A DNA stretch of 21,724 bases from Aureispira sp964404215 (GTDB lineage Bacteria > Bacteroidota > Bacteroidia > Chitinophagales > Saprospiraceae), in the NCBI GenBank assembly GCA_964404215.1, contig CAYOJF010000087.1, positions 1-21,724 of the forward strand. The letters are read 5' to 3'. This document shows, in pieces, positions 1-7,473 of this stretch; within the stretch, counting starts at the first letter, position 1, and every line of letters starts with the position of its first letter. The position numbers were made by a program, and so were the translations under genes. Below the pieces are notes generated by a model. It was not told where the DNA came from. It saw only the letters and a program-made list of their open reading frames with translations, and did not search any database.

Positions 1-21
1 CTAAACGTAACGATATAAAAT

Positions 22-597
22 ATGAAATATTTAGTACTATTATTGGTTTGTTGTACACTAACTGTTGGAGCACAAGAGATCGCGAATCCAATAGAAACTC
101 AATCTTTAAATGCATTGTTGGGGACTACTCGACTCAAAGCAACAGAGCCTGCTAATAAAGATAAAGCTTTAGTGGACTTTTTATTGAAACACCCTAATTA
201 TGAACTAAAAAAAGAAGGGGACAAAGAGGACAAAAAAACGATATACCAGTACAAAGAGCAAGGAGTGATTGTCAAAACAAAACAAACTGGAATTAGTATT
301 CCTTCTCTTGATGATTTTGTGGAAACTATTAGTATCAAAGCCACAGAGAAGCGTTTACTACCCTACAATTGTGACGCAACTATGTCCTGTAGAGAATTTT
401 GCAAAAAATTAAAATTACTAGATTTTAAATACAATCGTTCTAAAAGACATAAAATAAAAAATATACTACGCAAAGAGGTGTTTGAGAGCGAAACGGTAAC
501 GGTAGAGTTGTATTTCAAAAAAGATAAATTTACCAGAATGATCCTAATTGCGAACTTAGACGCGATGTATGGTGGACTTTTGATCAAGACACACTAA
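22..597 (+). CDS. Small secreted protein of unknown function
   Basis: I do not recognise this 191-residue protein. Residues 1-18 form a typical signal peptide (positive MK start, hydrophobic stretch VLLLVCCTLTV, then GAQ), so it is probably exported to the periplasm or outer surface. The mature part is lysine-rich and mostly hydrophilic, with three cysteines near residues 114-126 (NCDATMSCREFC) that could form a disulfide. No catalytic motif is visible. It converges on the acyltransferase gene downstream, with a hairpin-forming repeat between them. Only 21 bases lie upstream in the window, so its promoter and operon partners cannot be judged. The ATG at 22 is chosen because it opens directly onto the signal peptide. 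Confidence 0.75.
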   Translation: MKYLVLLLVCCTLTVGAQEIANPIETQSLNALLGTTRLKATEPANKDKALVDFLLKHPNYELKKEGDKEDKKTIYQYKEQGVIVKTKQTGISIPSLDDFVETISIKATEKRLLPYNCDATMSCREFCKKLKLLDFKYNRSKRHKIKNILRKEVFESETVTVELYFKKDKFTRMILIANLDAMYGGLLIKTH

Positions 598-708
598 ATA
601 CACGATGAACTAAATTTTTAAGCGAAACCTTTTGCATACGGCAGTGTTGGGTATCCGTCTTTTTAGCTAAGGCTACAAGGATCCGTGTCACTAAACATGC
701 TCTTAAAC
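598..708. repeat. Intergenic hairpin repeat, copy B
   Basis: The gap between two convergent genes holds an imperfect hairpin. Its apex is TAGC-TAAG-GCTA at 664-675. Its right end carries CTAAACATGCTCTTA at 691-705, the reverse complement of the TWAGAGYATGTYTAA motif found at four other intergenic sites in this window. The same apex stem and TAAG loop occur in the longer copy at 19831-20012. The left arm pairs only partly with the right arm. The element could act as a two-way transcription end. I see no transposase or coding potential in it. Confidence 0.5.
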
Positions 709-1968
709 TTATTCCCCAATCACAGGTAGTTTAGCTCGCATTGTCTTTAATTCAGAGCTATTGCTCGCTTTTTTATGTTGCTGAAGCAATTTCCAATCTT
801 GGAAGTAGTCTTCGTAGTGATAGCCATATGTCTGTAATCCAACCGCTAAAAAAGGTAGTACAGCGGCTTCCCAACCTAGCCAAATCGATCCCACCCCTAT
901 AAGGAGGAGTCCATAGACTGCCCAGATGAAAAAGGCAATCGTGATGCCAAAACTTGCAATGAACTCAGGGTAAGGAACTACTTTTAGTGTTAGTTTTTTG
1001 CTGAGGATTTGTGGCAACTTGCCTAATAAACTACCTACCAACCAGATTGGGAACCCGAGTAGTAGCCAAGCAATATTTCTAGTATTTTTACCAGCTATAC
1101 CATAGTCATTGGTATTATATTTTACTAACGTTTGGTTATAGGTGTCGACTTGTGTTTCTAATTGCTGTTTTTGAGTAGTATCTAACTTGCCTATATAGTT
1201 AGCAATTTTTTGTTCGATCTCAAGCACTGCTGAATTATTAGAGATAATCGGAAATGCGCCACGTGAAACATTATTGCGTCCAAGTACCAACATTTTTTCG
1301 GTCAAAACTTCATCTTCTTCCTCTACATAAACCATTTCCTCTGTGATGCCAGTACGAATATCTTCTGTTACTTTTTTGATCGCAGCGAAGTTGTCTTGCT
1401 CATAGAGTTCTTTGTAATCTTGGATAGAAATAGTCTTGCCAAACTTAATATAAACTTCGCTCCTGAAGCGATCGTGATAAGTGTAGTTGACTCCTGTACA
1501 GAGAATTTTAAGGTCAATTTTCCAGTCTTTTTCTTCCATCATCTTAAATGCCAAACGAGCACACCCTGTTTTGAGAGGAAGTAGTTTTTTGTGAATAATA
1601 CATTTGCCTTCTGGAGCTAAATAGAGGGTGTCTCCTTTGTAGAGCATTTCTCTGGATTCTTTGAAAGTTTGCTCATTTTTGTGCATATTCTCCTTACCTT
1701 CTTTTTGGCGATAAATAGGCAAAGAGTGGCAGGTTCGCATAATAAATCCTTTGATCCCACTTCCTATTTCAGAAGCTCCTACCCAAAACCAAATATGTCT
1801 CCATTGAAATACGGCAATCATCAATGGATCTAAGAAACCATTGCTATGATTGGAAGTGAAGATGACAGGCTTATCTTGTCTGATTTTTTTGGAGTCAATC
1901 AGATAGATTCTTCTATAGAAACAAATATATAGAATGAAAAGTGGGTAGCGGAAAAAACGATAAAGCAT
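709..1968 (-). CDS. PlsC-superfamily acyltransferase with C-terminal membrane segments
   Basis: Likely transfers an acyl chain to glycerol-3-phosphate, lysophosphatidate or a related envelope lipid at the inner membrane. The PlsC-type block I is visible as NHSNGFLDPL (His41, Asp47), and block III as YLAPEGKC (Glu120, Gly121). His and Asp are separated by five residues rather than the usual four; as I recall, this spacing occurs in a PlsC subgroup common in Bacteroidota (NHxNxxLDxL). Residues 1-20 are hydrophobic and may anchor the protein. After a charged linker of about 100 residues, the C-terminus has hydrophobic segments near 297-315 and 335-385. At 419 residues it is well above the about 240 of minimal PlsC. 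Substrate cannot be told from sequence. It stands alone on the minus strand, its stop codon abutting the repeat downstream. Confidence 0.82.
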   Translation of the reverse strand: MLYRFFRYPLFILYICFYRRIYLIDSKKIRQDKPVIFTSNHSNGFLDPLMIAVFQWRHIWFWVGASEIGSGIKGFIMRTCHSLPIYRQKEGKENMHKNEQTFKESREMLYKGDTLYLAPEGKCIIHKKLLPLKTGCARLAFKMMEEKDWKIDLKILCTGVNYTYHDRFRSEVYIKFGKTISIQDYKELYEQDNFAAIKKVTEDIRTGITEEMVYVEEEDEVLTEKMLVLGRNNVSRGAFPIISNNSAVLEIEQKIANYIGKLDTTQKQQLETQVDTYNQTLVKYNTNDYGIAGKNTRNIAWLLLGFPIWLVGSLLGKLPQILSKKLTLKVVPYPEFIASFGITIAFFIWAVYGLLLIGVGSIWLGWEAAVLPFLAVGLQTYGYHYEDYFQDWKLLQQHKKASNSSELKTMRAKLPVIGE

Positions 1969-2083
1969 AAAGAGTCTGTATTTTTTGGCTGAATAGCTAA
2001 TGTACTCTAATATCTAAAGATATAGGCAGATTTTAGTATTAAAGCTCTATTTTTTGTATTTACAAGAATAGTCTCAACATAAA

Positions 2084-2098
2084 TTTAGATATACTCTT
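2084..2098 (-). repeat. Intergenic repeat motif, copy E
   Basis: TTAGATATACTCTTA, whose reverse complement TAAGAGTATATCTAA fits the 15-base motif TWAGAGYATGTYTAA with one mismatch. It lies in the divergent gap (1969-2184) between the acyltransferase and mtfA-like genes. The rest of that gap is very AT-rich with no other clear structure; I see no full TAnnTTTG promoter there. Confidence 0.35.
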
Positions 2099-2184
2099 AT
2101 ACCAAATTCATTCAGTATCCTACTTTTTAGCTCATTTTTATTTATTTTGTACAAAAATAGACACCTTCTCTTTAACACATCCTT

Positions 2185-3213
2185 ATGTACGTTTCTAAAA
2201 AGAAAATTCAATCCAATCGATTATTGTCTCTTGTCTTAGTGGCACTGATAGGGGGGATTTATGCTTTAGTATTAAGTGGATTACCTAACTTGACACCAAC
2301 CATCCGTTATATCTTATTAGGAATAGGAGCTTTAGTTTTGTGGAATACTTATACGATTTTCACTAAAAAATACGTTGAACGTAAACAGCTAGAAAGGACT
2401 CCCTTCCCAGCAGAATGGCGAAAGATACTAAAACGCTACGTTAATTTTTACAATGCATTATCGGAAGAAGAGAAACTTCATTTCGAGTCGGAAATACAGA
2501 TTTTTTTACACGAAACTCGTGTGACGGGTATTAAAACAGAGGTAGATGATATTACCTTGGTTTTAGCAGGGGCCTCGGCCATTATTCCAGTATTTAGTTT
2601 TCCAGAGTGGGAATACGAAAATTTAGGAGAAATCCTGATTTATCCAGGTCCATTTACGACAGATTTTAGAATGGAGGGACCAGGACGAACCGTAACGGGG
2701 ATGGTTGGTACTGGTGTTATGCAGGGAATTATGATTTTATCTAAACCTGCCTTAATTGCAGGGTTTGATAATAGTCAGGATAAAAAAAATGTAGGAATAC
2801 ATGAGTTTGTTCATTTGTTAGATTCTGCTGATGGCTCTTATGATGGGGTTCCCGAACGATTTATGGAGCATCAATATATAGCTCCTTGGCTGGAAGTCAT
2901 TCGTAAAGAAACCGAGCGGATTCACCAAGGTAAATCTAAGATGAATCCTTATGGTGCGACTAATCGAGTCGAGTTTTTTGCGGTTGCTTCCGAATATTTT
3001 TTTGAACATCCTGATTCCCTCAAAAAAAATAAACCAGAACTGTATGAGCTTCTGACACATGTATTTCAACAGGATACTAAAAGTCGTTTCAAGAATAGTT
3101 TTAAATCCCTATTGAATTATAATGGTAATAGAGTGGGGAGAAATGACCCATGTCCTTGTCAGAGTGGTAAAAAGTATAAAAAGTGCTGTCTCAAAAATAG
3201 TCGAGAATATTGA
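2185..3213 (+). CDS. mtfA: MtfA-family zinc peptidase with SEC-C tail
   Basis: A 342-residue protein of the MtfA (DgsA/Mlc anti-repressor) peptidase family. The gluzincin motif HEFVH is at residues 206-210 (zinc ligands His206 and His210, catalytic Glu207). Glu270 in the ASEYFF segment sits 64 residues after the first His, the same spacing as the third zinc ligand of E. coli MtfA as I recall it. The N-terminus has two membrane segments (about 12-31 and 41-60), so the peptidase is probably inner-membrane anchored with the catalytic part in the cytoplasm. Residues 317-335 are a SEC-C motif (NDPCPC then KKCC), a small zinc-binding tail known from SecA. E. coli MtfA has neither the anchor nor the tail. 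It is followed after six bases by the TPR membrane protein, so the two are co-transcribed. The natural substrate is unknown. Confidence 0.88.
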   Translation: MYVSKKKIQSNRLLSLVLVALIGGIYALVLSGLPNLTPTIRYILLGIGALVLWNTYTIFTKKYVERKQLERTPFPAEWRKILKRYVNFYNALSEEEKLHFESEIQIFLHETRVTGIKTEVDDITLVLAGASAIIPVFSFPEWEYENLGEILIYPGPFTTDFRMEGPGRTVTGMVGTGVMQGIMILSKPALIAGFDNSQDKKNVGIHEFVHLLDSADGSYDGVPERFMEHQYIAPWLEVIRKETERIHQGKSKMNPYGATNRVEFFAVASEYFFEHPDSLKKNKPELYELLTHVFQQDTKSRFKNSFKSLLNYNGNRVGRNDPCPCQSGKKYKKCCLKNSREY

Positions 3214-3219
3214 TATATT

Positions 3220-5562
3220 ATGAATAATAAATTATTGTCCCGTATTGCATGGGGGCTTTGTCTTTTGGTTGGAATCGTATTGAGTCTGAAGTCACTTCGA
3301 GAGCCTGATTTGTGGTGGATGTATCGTACAGGAGAGTGGATGCTAGAGCAAGGTGCAGTGACAAAGTCCGATCCATTTTCGTATACCTTTGAGGGAACAA
3401 CATGGGTTAATGTTAAGTGGTTGTTTGAGGTGTTGATCACGATGTTCAAAAATATCTTTGTAGTAGAAGGGGTCTTTCTACTACAAGCAGCAGTGACCCT
3501 AGGATTGATAACATTGGTCTATCGGTCTTCTAACTTAATTCGCACTCAATTTGATAGTGGGGTAGGAAAAGATAGGCAACCTTTTGTAGGTTTAATATTA
3601 GCAACTTTATTGATGCTACTGACAATAGACTACAGATTGATTGGTCGACCAGAAATGACCAGTCATTTAATGACCACTGCTTATCTATACCTTTTTTGGA
3701 GATGGCATTATCAACCCTCGAAGGCAATACTTGCCCTGATTCCTTTGCAGTTACTCTGGACTAATATGCATGAAGCATTCGGAACAGGAATGGTCTTGAT
3801 GGTAGCTTATTTGATCGCAGTATGGGGACAGTACATTTATTTTAATACAGGTAAAAAGCAAATCACTTCCCCTAAAATGCTTACAATAGCAGTAGTAGGA
3901 GCGTTGGCTGTTATCCCTATTAATCCTAGAGGTGTTCAAATGTTGACTCATCCATTTGAAATATTTGGGCAGCTGTCAGCCAATCAGTATACTACTGAAT
4001 TGTCTTCTATCTGGAATGGTCAGTATTGGGATGAAATTCATGCTTATTTGAGTCTGTTCATAATGGCAGGAGTTCTAGTTTTTGTACTATTGACATCTAA
4101 TTTGTTTCGAGCAAAAGAAAATAAAGTACCGATTAATCCCGTCATTGCTTTTGTGCAGAGTTTGGGCGAGAAGTATGGCTTAGGTAATTTAGCTATGGTA
4201 GGTATGTTAGCCTATTTGAGTATTACAGCTTATCGAAATATTCCATTTTTTGTATTGGCAGCTACTCCTATATTAGCAGTAGCTATAGAGGAAGTCTTGT
4301 CTAAATGGCAAAAAGAACGTCTGCTCTATTTTATTTCCATTGGAGTGGCTTTAGGTTTTTATGGAAGTGTGATTACGGGGTCTTATCATGAATGGACCAA
4401 TTCAAGAGATCGTTATGGACTAGAAGTCTTGTCTAGTCATAATCCAGTAGGGGCAGCTAATTTCATTGAAGAGCAGGGGATCAAAGGACGCTGTTTTTCC
4501 GATTATTTGACCTCTTCCTACTTATTATGGAGGTTACAGCCTGATTTCAAGACGTATATCGATCTGAGAGATTTGGATATATTTCCGACCGATTTTTTTA
4601 CAGATTTTGCCCAGACGATTTCAGATCCGAAAAATTTTGAGGTCAAAGATTCGATCTATAACTTTGATTATGTCGTGTTGTATCGCCCACAATTTCAGTA
4701 TTTGCAAAAGTATCTATTGGAGTCGCCTAACTACGATTTAGTCTATGTCGATTTAGTGGCAAGTGTATATGTTAAAAATACAGAAGCAAATGCCGAGTTT
4801 ATAGAAAAGTTTGGTTTTGCTAAGAATAGAGCTCCAGATATTTTTTCGTATTTGCCAAGAGAAGAAAAGAGAGGATTGGCTTATACAATCAGTAAGTTAT
4901 TTAATCCACTCTACGAACCAACAAATTATGACCATGCTCGGCAAGATATTATCGCAGGAAGTTACTATATGAATATACTGAATCCATCTTTGGCGATGAC
5001 TAGAGCGAATAAACATATCCAAGAAAGAGGGACAGATTATCGTTGGGAGGCCTATGAATTGTTAGGAAATATCTATAACTATTTGGCTTTTTCTCCTCAG
5101 ACACCAGATTCGGTTAGAGGAGTTTATCTACAACAAGCAACTGCTTCTTATAATCAGGCATTGATGGATAAACCAGATTATGCTTCTGCAATGTTAGGGA
5201 AAGGGACGATAGCAATGCAGCAACGAAATTTTAATGCTGCTATTGCTGCTTTTCAGGAAGGACGTGCGATAGATCCTAGTAATAAAACAGTATTGCAATA
5301 TTTGACTGTTTGCTACAAAAATCTGGCATTCCAAGATGGACAAAAAATAGGAAGTACTAAAAAATGGCTAGAGTATGCTCTGCTTTGGGAAGCAGAGGAA
5401 CCCGACAATCCGATTGCTCTCTTAGATATAGGAATAGCCTATTGTTTATTGAATAACTGTGAGGAAGCTGTTCGCTATCTAGATAAGGTCAAAGATGTCC
5501 CTGGTTTACCGACTGAAGAAATGAAAACTGCTCAGAAATGTTTAGAGAATTGCAGCCTTTAG
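3220..5562 (+). CDS. Polytopic membrane protein with C-terminal TPRs, GT-C-like
   Basis: A 780-residue protein in two parts. Residues 1 to about 405 contain roughly ten hydrophobic membrane segments. The first outer loop carries REPDLWWMYRTGEW and then DPFSYTFEG near residues 27-58, a pattern I associate with GT-C-fold membrane glycosyltransferases and relatives, in which an acidic residue in this loop is functional. A soluble region follows, and residues about 595-775 hold three or four TPR-like helices (for example around 640-690) suited to protein contacts. No specific donor or acceptor can be named, and the protein might instead be a non-enzymatic scaffold. The start lies six bases after the mtfA-like stop, indicating one transcript. 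The downstream gap carries a repeat copy rather than a clear terminator. Confidence 0.72.
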   Translation: MNNKLLSRIAWGLCLLVGIVLSLKSLREPDLWWMYRTGEWMLEQGAVTKSDPFSYTFEGTTWVNVKWLFEVLITMFKNIFVVEGVFLLQAAVTLGLITLVYRSSNLIRTQFDSGVGKDRQPFVGLILATLLMLLTIDYRLIGRPEMTSHLMTTAYLYLFWRWHYQPSKAILALIPLQLLWTNMHEAFGTGMVLMVAYLIAVWGQYIYFNTGKKQITSPKMLTIAVVGALAVIPINPRGVQMLTHPFEIFGQLSANQYTTELSSIWNGQYWDEIHAYLSLFIMAGVLVFVLLTSNLFRAKENKVPINPVIAFVQSLGEKYGLGNLAMVGMLAYLSITAYRNIPFFVLAATPILAVAIEEVLSKWQKERLLYFISIGVALGFYGSVITGSYHEWTNSRDRYGLEVLSSHNPVGAANFIEEQGIKGRCFSDYLTSSYLLWRLQPDFKTYIDLRDLDIFPTDFFTDFAQTISDPKNFEVKDSIYNFDYVVLYRPQFQYLQKYLLESPNYDLVYVDLVASVYVKNTEANAEFIEKFGFAKNRAPDIFSYLPREEKRGLAYTISKLFNPLYEPTNYDHARQDIIAGSYYMNILNPSLAMTRANKHIQERGTDYRWEAYELLGNIYNYLAFSPQTPDSVRGVYLQQATASYNQALMDKPDYASAMLGKGTIAMQQRNFNAAIAAFQEGRAIDPSNKTVLQYLTVCYKNLAFQDGQKIGSTKKWLEYALLWEAEEPDNPIALLDIGIAYCLLNNCEEAVRYLDKVKDVPGLPTEEMKTAQKCLENCSL

Positions 5563-5583
5563 GTCATTGAATACGTCTTATAT

Positions 5584-5601
5584 CTAAGAGCATGTTTAAA
5601 C
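5584..5601 (+). repeat. Intergenic repeat motif, copy C
   Basis: CTAAGAGCATGTTTAAAC, matching the TWAGAGYATGTYTAA motif exactly over TAAGAGCATGTTTAA (5585-5599). It is followed by an AT-rich stretch ending in TTAGC near 5622, which resembles the arm leading to the TAGC-TAAG-GCTA apex of copies A and B, so this may be a half copy. It lies in the 112-base gap between the TPR membrane protein and kdsA. Confidence 0.5.
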
Positions 5602-5674
5602 TTATTTTTATACTCCTATTAGCAAAAAACATCATTTTAGAGATGCCCTAAACAGCAGCAAGATTAAATTGAAA

Positions 5675-6475
5675 ATGACATTATACCAGCAATTACAACA
5701 ACAACCGTTTTTGATAGCAGGCCCCTGTGCTATAGAGTCAGAGGCACTCGTATTGGAAGTAGCTCAAGAACTCGCCAAAATTCAGCAACAATATCCAGAA
5801 TGGAAAGTAGTATTCAAAGCTTCTTTTGATAAGGCAAACCGAACCTCTGTGACCTCTTTTAGGGGACCAGGACTAGAGAAAGGGTTACGAATATTGGCAA
5901 AGGTCAAAGCTGAAACGGGCTTACCCTTACTAACAGATATTCATCAACCTGCTCAAGCCGCTCCTGTGGCAGCAGTAGTAGATATTTTGCAAATTCCTGC
6001 TTTCTTGTGTCGTCAGACGGATTTACTATTGGCAGCGGCGGAAACTGGTGCGATTATTAATGTCAAAAAAGCTCAATTTTTATCTGCTCAGGATATGCAA
6101 CATGTATTGGATAAAATTACGTCGACGAATCATCAAGAGATACTGCTAACGGAACGAGGCACAATGTTTGGTTTTAATAACTTAGTCGTAGATTATACAG
6201 GAGTATTAGATATGCAAAACTATGGTTATCCTGTAGTAATGGACGCAACACATGCTGTACAGAAACCTGGTGGATCAGGTGGTAAAAGTGGAGGAAATAG
6301 AGCCTATGCTCCTTTCATGGCAAAAGCAGCAGCAGCCATTGGTGTACGAGGCTTTTTTGTAGAAACACATCCGCACCCAGAGGAAGCACTTTGCGATGGA
6401 CCTAATATGATTCGATTAGCTGATATACCAGCATTGATTGCTTCTTTGGATCAAATTATCAGAGTGGTTTCCTAA
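5675..6475 (+). CDS. kdsA: 3-deoxy-8-phosphooctulonate (KDO-8-P) synthase
   Basis: Condenses phosphoenolpyruvate with arabinose-5-phosphate to give KDO-8-phosphate, the committed step to the KDO sugar of lipopolysaccharide; a cytoplasmic enzyme. It is full length (266 residues from ATG 5675). Family motifs are GPCAIES (16-22), FKASFDKANRTS, TDIHQPAQ, QIPAFLCRQTDLL, VKKAQFLS, DATHAVQKPGG and ETHPHPEEALCDGP. Cys18 replaces the Asn of the metal-free E. coli type, and a His, Glu and Asp in the last two motifs sit where the metal ligands of the Aquifex enzyme lie (Glu to Asp spacing of 11). This predicts the metal-dependent class. An in-frame TTG at 5669 could add two residues, but ATG is preferred. 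No other KDO gene is next to it. Confidence 0.95.
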   Translation: MTLYQQLQQQPFLIAGPCAIESEALVLEVAQELAKIQQQYPEWKVVFKASFDKANRTSVTSFRGPGLEKGLRILAKVKAETGLPLLTDIHQPAQAAPVAAVVDILQIPAFLCRQTDLLLAAAETGAIINVKKAQFLSAQDMQHVLDKITSTNHQEILLTERGTMFGFNNLVVDYTGVLDMQNYGYPVVMDATHAVQKPGGSGGKSGGNRAYAPFMAKAAAAIGVRGFFVETHPHPEEALCDGPNMIRLADIPALIASLDQIIRVVS

Positions 6476-6498
6476 GCAATATCAAAGCAGCAAAAGTT

Positions 6499-6555
6499 CC
6501 TAAGTGTTAAAAATAGAAATAGTGTTCAATCTTTTCACAGAATTTTAACATTAGG
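6499..6555. repeat. Inverted repeat between kdsA and HD gene
   Basis: Arms CCTAAGTGTTAAAA (6499-6512) and TTTTAACATTAGG (6543-6555) are complementary apart from one unpaired base, around a 30-base loop. The A/T-rich arms and lack of a T-run make it a weak terminator. It may be an operator or a processing structure for the downstream gene. The remaining sequence to 6631 shows no full promoter consensus. Confidence 0.35.
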
Positions 6556-6631
6556 TAAGGTATTTGCTATCGTAAGTCGAACGAATGAGACTAATATTTA
6601 GGTCTGATTTAGTACAAATATGGATTAATTT

Positions 6632-7264
6632 ATGAATAGAACTCAGCATCAAAGGGAGTGGAAGCCTAATCCAATGGTAGTGAAGACAATCAAGCAAGAT
6701 AAAAGAACCATTATAAAGCAATTAGTTCGACCAGAAAGTATACTGGAACAACATATTGTCAATGATAGCGATTGGAAGTTCGGGGCCTTTTGGGGCGAAC
6801 CCCGTCCAGGGCACCCCGAAGGAAAAATTATTTATCATATTCGAGAAGTACTCGATAATGTAGATAAAGCCACTACGAATACTAAACTTAGGGAACAACT
6901 TCGTTTAGTAACGATTTTGCATGATACTTTTAAGCACTTAGAAGAACAAGTCCGTCCTCGTACAGACTGGTCAAAACACCATGCAGTATACGCACTGGAA
7001 TTTGCCAAAAAATATATCACGGATCAAGCGGTATTAGATGTCATCGAATTGCATGATGATGCTTATTATGCTTGGCGATATTATCAGTATGGCAAAATAG
7101 AAGCCGCAGGACAACGTCTTCGTTCTTTAACAGACCGCTTAGGCGAAAACTTACAATTGTTTTATCTTTTTTTTAAGTGTGATACACAGACAGGAGATAA
7201 GTATCAGGCTCCTGTTGCTTGGTTTGAAGCGAATGCTAAAGGCATAGAGGTAGTTCAATTTTAG
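6632..7264 (+). CDS. HD-domain protein, putative metal-dependent phosphohydrolase
   Basis: A 210-residue cytoplasmic protein with an HD-type metal site: His69 (IIYH), the His97-Asp98 pair (ILHDTFKH), His116/His117 (SKHH) and Asp142 within ELHDD. HPEGKIIYHIREVLDNVD resembles the first helix of HD phosphohydrolases that act on nucleotides or phosphorylated compounds. There is no fused nucleotidyltransferase, GAF or GGDEF partner and no membrane segment, so the substrate cannot be predicted. Residues about 60-180 make up the domain; the first 45 residues are basic and look flexible. It is a single gene, 156 bases after kdsA and closed by a strong terminator. The HD assignment rests on the residue pattern, not on alignment. 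Confidence 0.7.
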   Translation: MNRTQHQREWKPNPMVVKTIKQDKRTIIKQLVRPESILEQHIVNDSDWKFGAFWGEPRPGHPEGKIIYHIREVLDNVDKATTNTKLREQLRLVTILHDTFKHLEEQVRPRTDWSKHHAVYALEFAKKYITDQAVLDVIELHDDAYYAWRYYQYGKIEAAGQRLRSLTDRLGENLQLFYLFFKCDTQTGDKYQAPVAWFEANAKGIEVVQF

Positions 7265-7292
7265 ATTTACTTAGTTTTACAATCATATATAG

Positions 7293-7330
7293 AATAGGCT
7301 ATTTCGATTAAAGAGATAGCCTATTTTTTG
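7293..7330 (+). terminator. Intrinsic terminator of HD gene
   Basis: A perfect ten-base stem (AATAGGCTAT, 7293-7302, with ATAGCCTATT, 7316-7325), which can extend by three more pairs including one G-T, closes a small loop and runs into a T-tract (7324-7329). The T-run is on the plus side only, so it ends transcription from the HD gene. Confidence 0.85.
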
Positions 7331-7404
7331 TAACTGTACTTGCATACATTATTCGGCACCCATATTTGTAATGTTACTTAAGTGAAGAGTGAATTCTAGT
7401 ATAC

Positions 7405-7441
7405 AAAAAAGCCTTCTGACATTGAATGTCAGAAGGCTTTT
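7405..7441 (-). terminator. Intrinsic terminator of RND operon
   Basis: A perfect twelve-base stem (GCCTTCTGACAT, 7411-7422, with ATGTCAGAAGGC, 7426-7437) around a three-base loop. On the minus strand it is followed by six T residues (A-run 7405-7410), so it mainly ends the efflux operon, 33 bases past the pump stop codon. Four T residues on the other side allow weaker plus-strand action. Confidence 0.88.
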
Positions 7442-7473
7442 ATTCATTTTGTTTAACTATTTTTTCGTTTTGT

